A stretch of 34,638 bases of DNA from Planctomycetota bacterium (GCA_027622275.1 JAQBZB010000068.1:1-34638); one strand, 5' to 3'; positions 1 through 7,530 are shown, counted from the stretch's first letter. Notes: generated by a model from the letters alone, not told the origin. Made by a program: numbers and translations.

Positions 1-44
1 AGATTCTACTTGAAACGACTAGAATCCACGTTCGTCACTAGATA

Positions 45-299
45 CTAGGAACGAATGGCACTGTCGTGGCCATAACCGCGATCGGGAAGTATCGTGGCAA
101 GCTGACGTACGAGGTTAGTCTGTTTCGAGAAATCGATTCCTGCATCGAAGAAAACGATGTTTTCCTCGCGGATCGTGCGTCTGCCGGTTGGTTTGATAGG
201 GCTCGATTGATGGCCCGTGGCGCACAGGTTGTCGTCCGTAAACATCCGATGCGTAAGAGCGACTTCCGGACCGGTCGACGCTTGAGCCATCGACGTTGA
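45..299 (+). pseudogene. IS4-family transposase fragment (central part)
   Basis: The plus strand encodes a stretch that matches the middle of IS4-family transposases as I know them. It contains GKYRGK, then SLFREID, then DVFLADRASAGWFD and ARGAQVVVRKH followed by KSDFRTGRRL. The LADR motif contains the aspartate that is normally the second catalytic residue of the DDE triad. The part before it (first catalytic Asp) and the part after it (catalytic Glu, C-terminus) are missing. An in-frame stop lies upstream near position 39 and the frame stops at 299, shortly after the homology fades at about 285. It is therefore a decayed internal fragment and not an active gene. Homology is recognised by eye. 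Confidence 0.75.
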
Positions 300-525
300 A
301 CACGGATCGACCGTTCCACTTCCACTGGTCGCCAGCGCTCGTCTGTAACTCTTCCGCAGTCCGCGTTGCCAACGTGGAGAGGACACTTGTGCAAATCCGA
401 CTCCGTGCGTTGCAGTAGCTGGCAGTATTTGGTGAGCAAACCGTGACGCCATTGGTCGAATTCTGAAATCGCCGTAGCCGCTCACACCAGACTGGCCGCA
501 CAAATGGATTGGAATCTCGTGGCAT
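275..525 (-). pseudogene. IS4-family transposase fragment (N-terminal part)
   Basis: Read on the minus strand from an ATG at 525, this encodes an N-terminal IS4-transposase-like segment. It includes CSPNTASYCNARSRI, then VLSTLATRTAEEL, then WKWNGRSVFNVDGSSV. The last of these corresponds to the family segment around the first catalytic aspartate (VDGSxV). A strong Shine-Dalgarno sequence (AAAGGAG, plus-strand positions about 532-538) sits just upstream of the ATG, so the original start region seems preserved. The frame continues to about 115, but beyond about 275 it is only the antisense of the other transposase fragment. It is truncated and cannot give a functional enzyme. It faces the plus-strand fragment head to head. 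Confidence 0.7.
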
Positions 526-684
526 GGTTATCTCCTTTACTTCCCAGGAAACAAACCATCCACTCTACCCGACCAAACCAGCATCCCCCCGCCGAACGCT
601 TTCGTCAGGCGGACTCAGTTTCTCAAAACCTGCCAGGATGTGAGCGACGTTGTGGCGACGTTATTCGCAATCCAATGTGGACGT
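526..684. other. Intergenic gap downstream of the MamK-like gene
   Basis: No gene is visible here. The only structure is an imperfect 10-bp stem with an AAAG loop at 589-612 (minus strand CCGCCTGACG / CGTTCGGCGG). It lies about 75 nt beyond the stop of the actin-like gene. It could act as a transcription stop, but no U-run follows it, so this is weak. Confidence 0.35.
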
Positions 685-1764
685 TCACTTCGTCTGCTGG
701 AGCAAGCTGGCGGTTCGCGTCTGCTGGATTCTGCTCCAGTATTCGGTCGGCATGCCCATGGCGATCTTCAGCGCCCCCGTTGCCCCGGCGAAGACACTGT
801 CGTAGGTCCGGCTGACGTTTCCGCCACCATAAGGTTGCAGAGCTTTTTCAAGTTGACCGGTCAGGCCCTTGAGCTGGCTGCCTCCGCCACCCAGGAGAAT
901 GTTGCTCAACAACGACCGCTGTATCTCTGGATCAAAGCGAGCCACCAACTCGACGATGCACTCGACAATCGGCGGTACGAGCATCGCACAAGCCTGTTTC
1001 AGATGATCCGTCACATCAAGATCGGTTGGTCGACCCTTGACGGGCAGCGACACGATGACACGTTCCTCGGACTGTCCAACGAATCCGTGCTTCTCTTTGA
1101 TTTCACGGGCCATCTTCATCGAGATCCGGGCGTCGGGCCAGGCATCGACGATCCGATTGTAGAACTCTTCGTCAACTCCGTCCCCGCCGAACGGGATCGT
1201 CAACTGGTCATTGTCGTCCGGAAATGTGCCAAACATGGGACAGAGGTCGATCGTGCCCGCGCCGATATCGGCGACCAGCGTCTCGGTCAGGCGGTCCGCC
1301 GAGTAAGCCACCGTAAAGGGCTCGGGCACTAACATCACCGCATCGAAAGCACTCCTGGTCGCCTCAATGACGAATTCTTTGTTGACGATGGTCGCGCGGG
1401 ATGGGACGCCCACGACTGCGTAGACCTGTCCGTCCCGATTGGGCTCGACGAGCGACACAATTTCCTCGACCAGCAGTCGCGCCGCATCACGATGCTTCTC
1501 GACATTTCCTTCCCCCAAACCTCGCTCGGTGGGGGAACTGTATTTCAGGACACCGTGCCCGAACGGACGAACCACATCCAAGGCCATCCGTTGGTCGATC
1601 ACTTCACTGCCAAACACGACTTCTTTCCCCAGCACCGATTTGGCGATGTGATCTTTCGGCCAGCCCACGACGGTTTCCAGTTCGGCCCGACGTCCGTTGG
1701 ACGATACCACGGAAGTCCGAAAGGTTCCCAAGTCCATCCCGATGAACGTTACAGCATCACTCAT
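685..1764 (-). CDS. MamK-family actin-like ATPase
   Basis: A 359-aa protein of the actin/MreB/Hsp70 ATPase fold, closest by eye to MamK, the filament protein that lines up magnetosomes. Phosphate-1 loop: GMDLGTFRTSV (residues 9-19). MamK-like signatures are VVGWPKDHI (32-40), GVPSRAT (119-125) and PEPF (147-150). Phosphate-2 loop: VADIGAGTIDL (164-174). Adenosine motif: LGGGGSQLKGL (291-301). E148 and D166 are spaced like E143 and D161 of MamK, residues reported as needed for its ATPase activity. Length fits MamK (about 350 aa). There is no membrane segment, so the protein is cytoplasmic. The ATG is preceded by AAAGGAG at good spacing. It is the last gene of a minus-strand cluster, 62 nt after the membrane protein gene. 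Other actin-like families (PilM, MreB) are possible but fit less well. No other mam gene is present, so the cargo or partner is unknown. Confidence 0.85.
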   Translation of the reverse strand: MSDAVTFIGMDLGTFRTSVVSSNGRRAELETVVGWPKDHIAKSVLGKEVVFGSEVIDQRMALDVVRPFGHGVLKYSSPTERGLGEGNVEKHRDAARLLVEEIVSLVEPNRDGQVYAVVGVPSRATIVNKEFVIEATRSAFDAVMLVPEPFTVAYSADRLTETLVADIGAGTIDLCPMFGTFPDDNDQLTIPFGGDGVDEEFYNRIVDAWPDARISMKMAREIKEKHGFVGQSEERVIVSLPVKGRPTDLDVTDHLKQACAMLVPPIVECIVELVARFDPEIQRSLLSNILLGGGGSQLKGLTGQLEKALQPYGGGNVSRTYDSVFAGATGALKIAMGMPTEYWSRIQQTRTASLLQQTK

Positions 1765-1826
1765 GGTTCGCTCCTTTGCGGCTCCACATCCGTGAGCCTC
1801 TCGTTGTGTTTGGACTGCTGAGTTGG

Positions 1827-3209
1827 TTAGGCGGCTTCCGCGACGCGACCAATGCGGTCTTGTACGCGCAGGTTCTCCTGAAAAATCCCTTCCATAATGC
1901 CGGTGGGTTTTCGTTCCTCCGATGAGCGCGGCTTGCGCGTGGGCGACGTGGGTGCCAGCGGCTCAAACGCCCGGGCCAGACTCGCGCTCGCCGTCGTGGA
2001 CTTCGTCGCGCGATGTTCGGACGCGGCATCCGGGCTCGTTTCAATCTCTTGCAGTTCAGCGCCACGAGGCATCGGGCGAGTTGCCTGCAATGGGGCCGGC
2101 TCTTGGTGATAGATGGGGCGGGGAGTAATCAGTTTCGCGAACACGATCAGGGCAACGCACAGCGTTCCCAAGCCGAGTATCAAACCACCAACGAAGAACA
2201 GGACGATCGTGCTGGCCGCCGTCGATTCTGGATTGGCAGTCGCGGTTGCGGAGACAGGATGCGGCAACTCAGCACGTTCACCCGCATCCCCAGACCAGGC
2301 GCGCGGAGCGTTTGCGTAGGGGAGCCCACCGTTGTTTGACATGTCAAAGTTCACGGTGACGGTCGGGACTGGATTCGCCAGTTCATTGCCGCGTTGTGGC
2401 GAGTTGTACACGACGTGTTGACTGGGCTTAGGCGAATCGACGTGCGTGCCCCCTGCGACATCCGACTCCACCTCCGTCAAAGTCCTGGTGGTTCCCCGGA
2501 AAACTTCGCTTGGCTGCGGCGAGTTGGAGTCGGTGGACAATGGTGCTCGCTTGGATGGTGCAAGTGACCCAGCTGCCGGCCGACTCGAGGGCGTTGATGT
2601 GACTTCAACTTCGGCGCGGGGCCCAACGGTGGTTAACTCCAAGGTAGCGGCTGGAGTTGCCCGTCTGGCCATGACCGTTTCGAGCGGCAGGTGCGACTGT
2701 GCGCGGGGCGGCTCGGTGAGCAGGTCTCGTGCTTGCTCGGTCAGTCGGGTCGCTGTCGCTAGATCACCATCGTCGGCCAATTGCTGGGCCTTCGTCAGCA
2801 GTTCGTGCGCTGCCAACGCCCCACTCATCACTGCGGACTTCACAACACCGGACCTCGTCGTACCCGACTTCACGACAGCCGTGTCGGAGGTCGGTTGTTC
2901 GGGCACCGGGGTGGCGGGACGTCGAGTTGATTGAAACTCGCCGTAGAGGATTTCTGCCTTCTCAAAGGGAATTTGGTTGCCGACATCAACGCGTCGTTTT
3001 CCCTGCCATACCTCGGCCCTTTGAAAGTCGCTCGTGAAGTTGCCCGGCGGCGGTGTGCCGAGGGCCGTGTTTTGCGGCCATAAGAATAACTCCGGCTCTT
3101 GCGCGGCGAGCTGCGCGGACCAAAGAATCAGGGGAGCCACCGCGAGACACAACCGTGGCTTGGTCGCGGCAAACACGATCTTCAACAGACGCGGTAATTG
3201 GTGTGGCAT
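1827..3209 (-). CDS. Exported single-pass membrane protein with cytoplasmic tail, unknown function
   Basis: A 460-aa protein that I do not recognise as a named family. Residues 1-36 form a signal-peptide-like start (basic LLK and TKPR, hydrophobic core, AQLAAQ). Residues 40-330 are Pro/Ser/Thr-rich and low in complexity, apart from a helical stretch at about 128-166 (HELLTKAQQLADDGDLATAT) that resembles a single TPR-like hairpin. One clear transmembrane helix lies at about 334-360. It is followed by a basic, Pro-rich tail of about 100 residues ending in a predicted amphipathic helix (437-460). With a cleaved signal the tail would be cytoplasmic. Its position directly upstream of the actin-like gene, on the same strand, suggests that it anchors or regulates the filament; this is inference. 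No clear Shine-Dalgarno precedes the ATG. Confidence 0.7.
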   Translation of the reverse strand: MPHQLPRLLKIVFAATKPRLCLAVAPLILWSAQLAAQEPELFLWPQNTALGTPPPGNFTSDFQRAEVWQGKRRVDVGNQIPFEKAEILYGEFQSTRRPATPVPEQPTSDTAVVKSGTTRSGVVKSAVMSGALAAHELLTKAQQLADDGDLATATRLTEQARDLLTEPPRAQSHLPLETVMARRATPAATLELTTVGPRAEVEVTSTPSSRPAAGSLAPSKRAPLSTDSNSPQPSEVFRGTTRTLTEVESDVAGGTHVDSPKPSQHVVYNSPQRGNELANPVPTVTVNFDMSNNGGLPYANAPRAWSGDAGERAELPHPVSATATANPESTAASTIVLFFVGGLILGLGTLCVALIVFAKLITPRPIYHQEPAPLQATRPMPRGAELQEIETSPDAASEHRATKSTTASASLARAFEPLAPTSPTRKPRSSEERKPTGIMEGIFQENLRVQDRIGRVAEAA

Positions 3210-3416
3210 AGTTCACTCAACGGATTAGACCGAAATCCACGGGCCTCTTTCGAGATGATCGGTCGGATTGGATGGGATGCTTAAGCCTAGTTTGAGGATT
3301 GCGTCGACATTAGCGAATTGCCGGGTTAGTGGAGCGCTAGCAGACGGACTTTCGTCCAAGAAACGCAGAGAGCCCGCCCGCCTGGATGCGCTGTTGTCGC
3401 GAGTTGTTCGTTGCCG
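3210..3416. other. Gap inside the minus-strand cluster
   Basis: About 207 bp separate the Cys-rich protein gene from the membrane protein gene. No credible gene was found. The gap is long enough for a separate promoter of the two downstream genes. A very small hairpin (GGAC-TTTC-GTCC) lies near 3343-3356. I could not identify convincing -35/-10 boxes. Confidence 0.3.
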
Positions 3417-3962
3417 CTATTGGCCGGGACTAGGCGGACTGATCGCCTCGGGTTGATTCTGCGCGAAGGGGTCAACGGTTCGGTCATAAACTCGCTGAAA
3501 CACCTTATTGGCGTAGGGGTGCCTGGGATTGCCACCGTAGTACATCACCTCGCGTTGCTGCTCTTCGATGTGGAAGTAGTTGTAGGGGCGAAAGTAATAG
3601 AAGTTATGCGGGTGGGAGCGGTATGGGATGTGTAGAGTCATATCCCCCGGTGTGTTACACGGACTGGGCAGTCCCACGATCCCCCACAGACTGCGATGTA
3701 CTCTCGTTGGAACACAAGCCTGACAACAGCACGTCTCTGGGATCGAGATAGTGTCTTGGTGGATCACGTGTGTGTCGGAGTCGCTGATGCGAGCTTCGAT
3801 GGCGTGCTCGCTCGCCCGCCTCAAGTCAGCAACTGGCTGGCCTACGGCGGCGGTTCGACGCGCTGAAACTGCCGTCTGATTCCCCGATGCGACGCTAGTT
3901 GGAAGGTCGTTGGCACCTGGAGCGATGACCAATACCAGCATTACGACCAGTTCTGATGCCAT
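3417..3962 (-). CDS. Small exported Cys/His/Tyr-rich protein, planctomycete-type hypothetical
   Basis: A 181-aa protein from the ATG at 3962. This start is chosen because AGGAGA lies 8 nt upstream and the protein then begins with a hydrophobic, signal-like stretch (MASELVVMLVLVIAPGAND). A longer frame reaches 3986 but lacks these features. The C-terminal half has a dense cysteine cluster (CCCQAC), a further cysteine in LPSPCNTPGD, and an aromatic stretch (HNFYYFRPYNYFHI). I recall similar YYFRPY-type sequences among uncharacterised planctomycete secreted proteins, but no function is established. The cysteines could form disulfides in the periplasm or bind metal; neither is proven. It is the first gene of the minus-strand cluster leading to the actin-like gene and is divergent from the secretin operon. 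Confidence 0.65.
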   Translation of the reverse strand: MASELVVMLVLVIAPGANDLPTSVASGNQTAVSARRTAAVGQPVADLRRASEHAIEARISDSDTHVIHQDTISIPETCCCQACVPTRVHRSLWGIVGLPSPCNTPGDMTLHIPYRSHPHNFYYFRPYNYFHIEEQQREVMYYGGNPRHPYANKVFQRVYDRTVDPFAQNQPEAISPPSPGQ

Positions 3963-4254
3963 GCCTGTTCTCCTGTCTATCTGCAACTCCGGCAGGAGTC
4001 ACGTTTCAGCGTGTAAGTCTTAGATTCCTCCTGACCAATCGGCCACGCCATCCAAGTTCAGACAGCAAAACAGGAACAGCCGGTAATATCGCCGCAGACA
4101 TCCCACCTTCGCGCACTCGAACGCATGGCCCAAAAAAATCGGTGGAACCCGAGAAATCAAACTAAACCGGACAACCGTTTAAGTCCGAAGATTTTAGCAC
4201 ATGCCAAGCCCGCATGACTTGGGTGACAACTCGCTCTGTATTGGGTATTTAAAC
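3963..4254. promoter_or_regulatory. Divergent intergenic region, presumed promoters for both operons
   Basis: This stretch of nearly 300 bp separates the minus-strand actin-like cluster from the plus-strand secretin operon, so both promoters probably lie here. It is AT-richer near 4135-4200. A small inverted repeat (CGGAC / GTCCG, 4168-4187) is present. I could not assign convincing sigma70 boxes. The first 54 nt of the longest secretin frame (from 4201) also fall in this stretch. Confidence 0.4.
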
Positions 4255-5901
4255 ATGAACTACCGATTTACGGCTAACGCTACTCGAATGGTAGCCGGCG
4301 TACTGCTCGCCAACTTGCTGTGGGCACCTCGCCTCCTCGCTCAGCAACCATTGCCGCCGCTTCGCGGCGATGCTCCGTTTCCCGCTCGGCAGCAAGAAGA
4401 TCCAAGCGTGATTGAGTCGAATCTGATCGAGGAGGTCATCGAGCCTCAACTTGTACTCGACTTGGATCCGACACGTTCCAAGATCGTGCGGACCAAGTAC
4501 CCGGTGCATCGCATCGCCATCACCGACCCCGATATTATGGACCTGAACCAATTCGGTCCGAACGAGTTTGAGTTCATCGGGAAACGAAGCGGAGAAACGG
4601 CATTGACCGTGTGGTTTAAGGACGAAAATGGCGAAGAGCACCTGTTGCGGTATCTGGTGCGGGTCAACCCAGACGATGCGGATCAAGAGCGCGCCGAACT
4701 TGAATATGGGCGTCTGGAGAAACGCATCAACGAGTTCTTCCCCAACAGCCAAGTCCAACTGATTCCACTGATCGACAAACTGATCGTCCGCGGCCAGGCA
4801 CGCGACTCCGAAGAAGTCACGCAGATCATGTCGATCATTCGTGGTCAGTCAAACGCAAGTGGCAGTTTCGGTTTCGGATTCGGGGGAGGCACTCTTCTCT
4901 CGGATGGATCCGTCGCCAGAATTCCAGGAGCCGAAGACCTGCCGCAAGCCAGAATCGTCAACCTTCTGACGGTTCCAGGTGAGCAGCAGGTGATGCTGAA
5001 AGTTCGGGTCGCCGAGTTGACTCGGAATTCGGGTCGATCCCTGGGTGTTGACCTTGACGTCATTCAGAGCAAATTCTCGATCCAACACATGATCTCGGGC
5101 GGGGGAAACCTCACGGCGATCCTGGACGACGGCGACGTCAGCCTCTTCATCAAGGCCGTCAATGGCTATGGCCATGGCAAGATCCTGGCCGAGCCCACGC
5201 TCGTCACGCTCAGCGGCCGTACCGCGACATTCATCGCAGGCGGTGAGTTTCCAGTGCCGACCGCAGTCGGAATCGGTGGCATCGGAGCGGCCAGCACTTA
5301 CTTTCGGGGTTTCGGCACGCAGCTGTCCTTTACGCCCAGTGTCATCGACAAAGATCGCATTCGTCTTCAAGTCGCGCCATCCTTCAGTTCGCTCAACTCG
5401 TCCGCCGGGGTTAACGGCATCCCCGGTCTGGACACGCGAGCCGTGTCAACGACCGTTGACTTGCGCGAAGGCCAGTGGTTGGCGATCGCCGGCTTGATCC
5501 AGGACGAGCAAGGTGGCAGCCGAACCAGTCTGTTTGGTTTGGGCTCGGTGCCGGTCCTCGGCGGCCTGTTTGGCACGCAGCAAGTCTCACGAGACGAGAC
5601 GGAACTAATCGTCCTGGTCAGTCCGGAACTGGTGCATCCGCTGGCAGCGGATCAGGTTCCTTTCCTGCTGCCGGGAATGGAGGTCACGGAAGTGACTGAT
5701 CATGATTTCTTCTGGAACCAGCAAGTCGAAGGGCAACCCAACCGCCATCATCGCAGCACCGTCTTCCCGGCTTATCAGCATCAGGCTCGACAAGCGAACT
5801 GGGATGCGATCCGGATGGCCAAACAACAAATCAAGCTGCACTCGCAGTTCAACCGACAGCAACAACACTACATCTCCGGCCCGGTGGGATTCTCCCGCTA
5901 A
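4255..5901 (+). CDS. cpaC: CpaC/RcpA-type secretin (Tad/Flp-like outer-membrane channel)
   Basis: An outer-membrane secretin of 548 aa. Signal peptide at residues 1-30 (core VAGVLLANLLW, then LLAQQ). A pilus-formation N-terminal domain follows at about 65-137 (LVLDLDPTRSKIVRTKYPV ... EFIGKRSGETALTVW). Next are a BON-like segment at about 150-196 and the secretin core at about 236-465. The core includes VMLKVRVAEL, the KILAEPTLVTLSG strand, GGEFPVP, a Gly-rich gate region, VDLREGQWLAIAGLIQ, the VPVLGGLFG motif and the ETELIVLVSPELVHPL end. The roughly 80-residue His/Gln-rich C-terminal tail is longer than usual. The same frame opens at an ATG at 4201; 4255 is preferred because it puts the signal peptide at the N-terminus, although no strong Shine-Dalgarno supports either start. 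It is the first gene of a three-gene operon with two lipoprotein-like proteins. No CpaB, CpaF ATPase or pilin gene is in the window. Confidence 0.88.
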   Translation: MNYRFTANATRMVAGVLLANLLWAPRLLAQQPLPPLRGDAPFPARQQEDPSVIESNLIEEVIEPQLVLDLDPTRSKIVRTKYPVHRIAITDPDIMDLNQFGPNEFEFIGKRSGETALTVWFKDENGEEHLLRYLVRVNPDDADQERAELEYGRLEKRINEFFPNSQVQLIPLIDKLIVRGQARDSEEVTQIMSIIRGQSNASGSFGFGFGGGTLLSDGSVARIPGAEDLPQARIVNLLTVPGEQQVMLKVRVAELTRNSGRSLGVDLDVIQSKFSIQHMISGGGNLTAILDDGDVSLFIKAVNGYGHGKILAEPTLVTLSGRTATFIAGGEFPVPTAVGIGGIGAASTYFRGFGTQLSFTPSVIDKDRIRLQVAPSFSSLNSSAGVNGIPGLDTRAVSTTVDLREGQWLAIAGLIQDEQGGSRTSLFGLGSVPVLGGLFGTQQVSRDETELIVLVSPELVHPLAADQVPFLLPGMEVTEVTDHDFFWNQQVEGQPNRHHRSTVFPAYQHQARQANWDAIRMAKQQIKLHSQFNRQQQHYISGPVGFSR

Positions 5902-5940
5902 CGCTCGGTAAATTGAAATTCACGTAGGGGGGACTGAGTG

Positions 5941-6531
5941 ATGACACATACAGCCAAACGATCCTGGCTTGTTCTTATCGGAGTTGTTTCGATGGTGGGG
6001 ATGGGGACGGGATGTCGGTCGGCCGCCTCCTTGTTTCATGTCCCGCCCGTGCCACCTCAGATGCTGGGAACGACCGTAGATCAAATGATGGAGCAACAAG
6101 AAGTGAACGCCGAGGCGTCGAAATACGTCATCTATCAGCACGAGTTCGAGCTGAATGAATTTGGTGACAATACGAAGGCACCAGGTTTGCGTTTGAATCC
6201 CTATGGCGAAGACCACCTCAAGCGAATCGCGGCCAACCTGCGAGAGCATGGTGGAGTCTTTCCAGTAGTCGTGGAGCGCAGTCAAACCAGTTCCCGCGAG
6301 GGAACGGAGTTCAAGTTCCCGGTCCATTACAACGCGGAACTTGATCTGAAAAGGCGAACGGTCGTTGTCGCCGCCTTGGAAGAAATGGGCATCGGAGACG
6401 CAGACAATCTGGTTGTGGTGGCACCGGCCTTTGCTCAACCGTACACTTCTGTCGAAGCACAAGGCGCTTATCTCCAAGGGATTCTCGGCGGCGGCGGCGG
6501 CGGTGGTTTCGGCGGCGGCGGAATCTTCTAA
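5941..6531 (+). CDS. Putative lipoprotein, CpaD/OmpA-like, glycine-rich C-terminus
   Basis: A 196-aa protein preceded by a run of G residues (about 5927-5932) as ribosome site. An in-frame GTG at 5938 directly precedes the ATG. The N-terminus has a lipoprotein-like signal ending in MGTGC, a lipobox that is not fully canonical. Residues about 60-165 contain NPYGEDHLKRIAANLREHGG, then VVVERS, a long charged stretch and ALEEMGI. This layout recalls CpaD-type pilus proteins or an OmpA-like fold, but the match is weak. The C-terminus ends in a glycine run (GGGGGGGFGGGG) encoded by a GGC-type triplet repeat. It lies 39 bp after the secretin and 42 bp before the TPR lipoprotein, so it probably serves the same channel, perhaps as a pilotin or periplasmic partner (inference). 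Confidence 0.7.
   Translation: MTHTAKRSWLVLIGVVSMVGMGTGCRSAASLFHVPPVPPQMLGTTVDQMMEQQEVNAEASKYVIYQHEFELNEFGDNTKAPGLRLNPYGEDHLKRIAANLREHGGVFPVVVERSQTSSREGTEFKFPVHYNAELDLKRRTVVVAALEEMGIGDADNLVVVAPAFAQPYTSVEAQGAYLQGILGGGGGGGFGGGGIF
6487..6522 (+). repeat. GGC/GGT triplet microsatellite encoding polyglycine
   Basis: A run of GGC codons interrupted by GGT and TTC codons encodes the glycine-rich C-terminus of the lipoprotein. Such short repeats can change length by slippage in whole codons, so the glycine tail may vary between strains. This is a direct sequence observation; length variation is inferred. Confidence 0.8.
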
Positions 6532-6573
6532 CGCAGAGTTGGATCGGCCTCAACGAAAAGACAGGAGTTGGAC

Positions 6574-7530
6574 ATGAATCTGAAGCGGTGGAAGTGGGGT
6601 TCGGCGGCGATCGTGGGGCTGCTCGTCACTTCCGGATGCCATCTGATCAAGACGGCTCCCCCGTCGCCCCCGCCGGTCTCTCTCGAGGACAGCGCGGAGA
6701 CGCGGATGAGCCTGGCCAAGTTACGCGAACGACATGGTGAAACTACTGAAGCCGCTGAACTGTATCAGGCCATCCTCCGCGATGATCCGCAAAACCAGGC
6801 GGCACATCATCGCTTAGCCGTAATCGCGGCACAGGGTCAACAGCTGGATCTGGCCGACCATCACTTCGAGCAGGCCTTGGCGAGTGGCAAGCCGACCGCC
6901 GAATTGCTCAGCGATCGTGCTTATGCCCATTACTTGCGAGACGAACTAGAGATGGCCGAGAACGCCGCCCGTGCTTCGCTGGCGCTGGAACCTCACAACG
7001 CCGCCGCACACAATAACCTGGCTTTGATCCTGGGGGACAAAGGACAATTCGACGCCAGTTTGGCGGAGTTCCGTGAGGCGGTTGACGAGGCGGAAGCTCA
7101 ATCGAATTTCGCGTATGTGAAAGCGATGGCCGGAGACTTGGCCGGTGCCGAGAAAACCTATCATCACGCACTCGAGAAGAACAGCACGCTGCGGCCCGCC
7201 GCCCACGCCTTGCTCGAACTACATGACCGTCGCAAGGGCGTTGTTCGTGACGTGGCACCACAAATCGCAGCGGTCGGACCAAGATCCGAAGATCGTGCCG
7301 TCCTCACATCTTTCTCCAGCCCAGCCGCTTCTCCCACCGCGCAGCCAATCGGTGTCCCAGGCGCGGGCGAAATGACGGACAACGTGCGTGATACCGGTGT
7401 CCGCCGTAACGTCGCGCCAAGTGTACAACAAGTGTTGCATCAGCAAGCCTTGGGATGGCCAGCTGATATGACGACGGGGCAATCCGCCGCCGGGCAGCAG
7501 TTCATACCGAGCGGCGAACAGAGGCGGTAA
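6574..7530 (+). CDS. TPR lipoprotein (TadD-like)
   Basis: A 318-aa protein. The ATG at 6574 is chosen because AGGAG (6562-6566) lies 7 nt upstream. The N-terminus has a lipoprotein signal (AAIVGLLVTSGC), so the mature protein should be lipid-anchored. About four to five tetratricopeptide repeats cover residues 45-205, for example AELYQAILRDDPQNQAAHHR, AENAARASLALEPHNAAAHN and AEKTYHHALEKNSTLRPAAH. The C-terminal 110 residues are low-complexity, Pro/Ala/Ser/Gln-rich and look disordered. TadD of Tad pilus loci is a TPR lipoprotein that works with the RcpA/CpaC secretin, so its place as third gene after a CpaC-like secretin supports that role. Other TPR assembly factors (PilF/PilW-like) are possible. 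Confidence 0.78.
   Translation: MNLKRWKWGSAAIVGLLVTSGCHLIKTAPPSPPPVSLEDSAETRMSLAKLRERHGETTEAAELYQAILRDDPQNQAAHHRLAVIAAQGQQLDLADHHFEQALASGKPTAELLSDRAYAHYLRDELEMAENAARASLALEPHNAAAHNNLALILGDKGQFDASLAEFREAVDEAEAQSNFAYVKAMAGDLAGAEKTYHHALEKNSTLRPAAHALLELHDRRKGVVRDVAPQIAAVGPRSEDRAVLTSFSSPAASPTAQPIGVPGAGEMTDNVRDTGVRRNVAPSVQQVLHQQALGWPADMTTGQSAAGQQFIPSGEQRR

Noticed and set aside
589-612. Rho-independent terminator after the MamK-like gene
   Set aside because: The stem is reasonable, but on the minus strand it is followed by Gs rather than a U-run, so a terminator is not supported.
640-1332. A 230-codon plus-strand frame opposite the MamK-like gene
   Set aside because: The minus strand here encodes a complete actin-like protein with all nucleotide-binding motifs, so the plus-strand frame is a shadow.
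2446-2934. Plus-strand frame of 162 codons opposite the membrane protein gene
   Set aside because: Val/Ser/Arg-rich antisense of the Pro/Thr-rich low-complexity part of the minus-strand protein; no motif or ribosome site.
4201-4254. Upstream ATG at 4201 as the secretin start
   Set aside because: It would place 18 hydrophilic residues before the signal peptide and has no better ribosome site. It was kept only as an alternative.
685-7530. Possibility of a magnetosome gene island because of the MamK-like gene
   Set aside because: None of the other magnetosome genes I know is present in the neighbourhood, and the surrounding genes fit an envelope or pilus-like apparatus.
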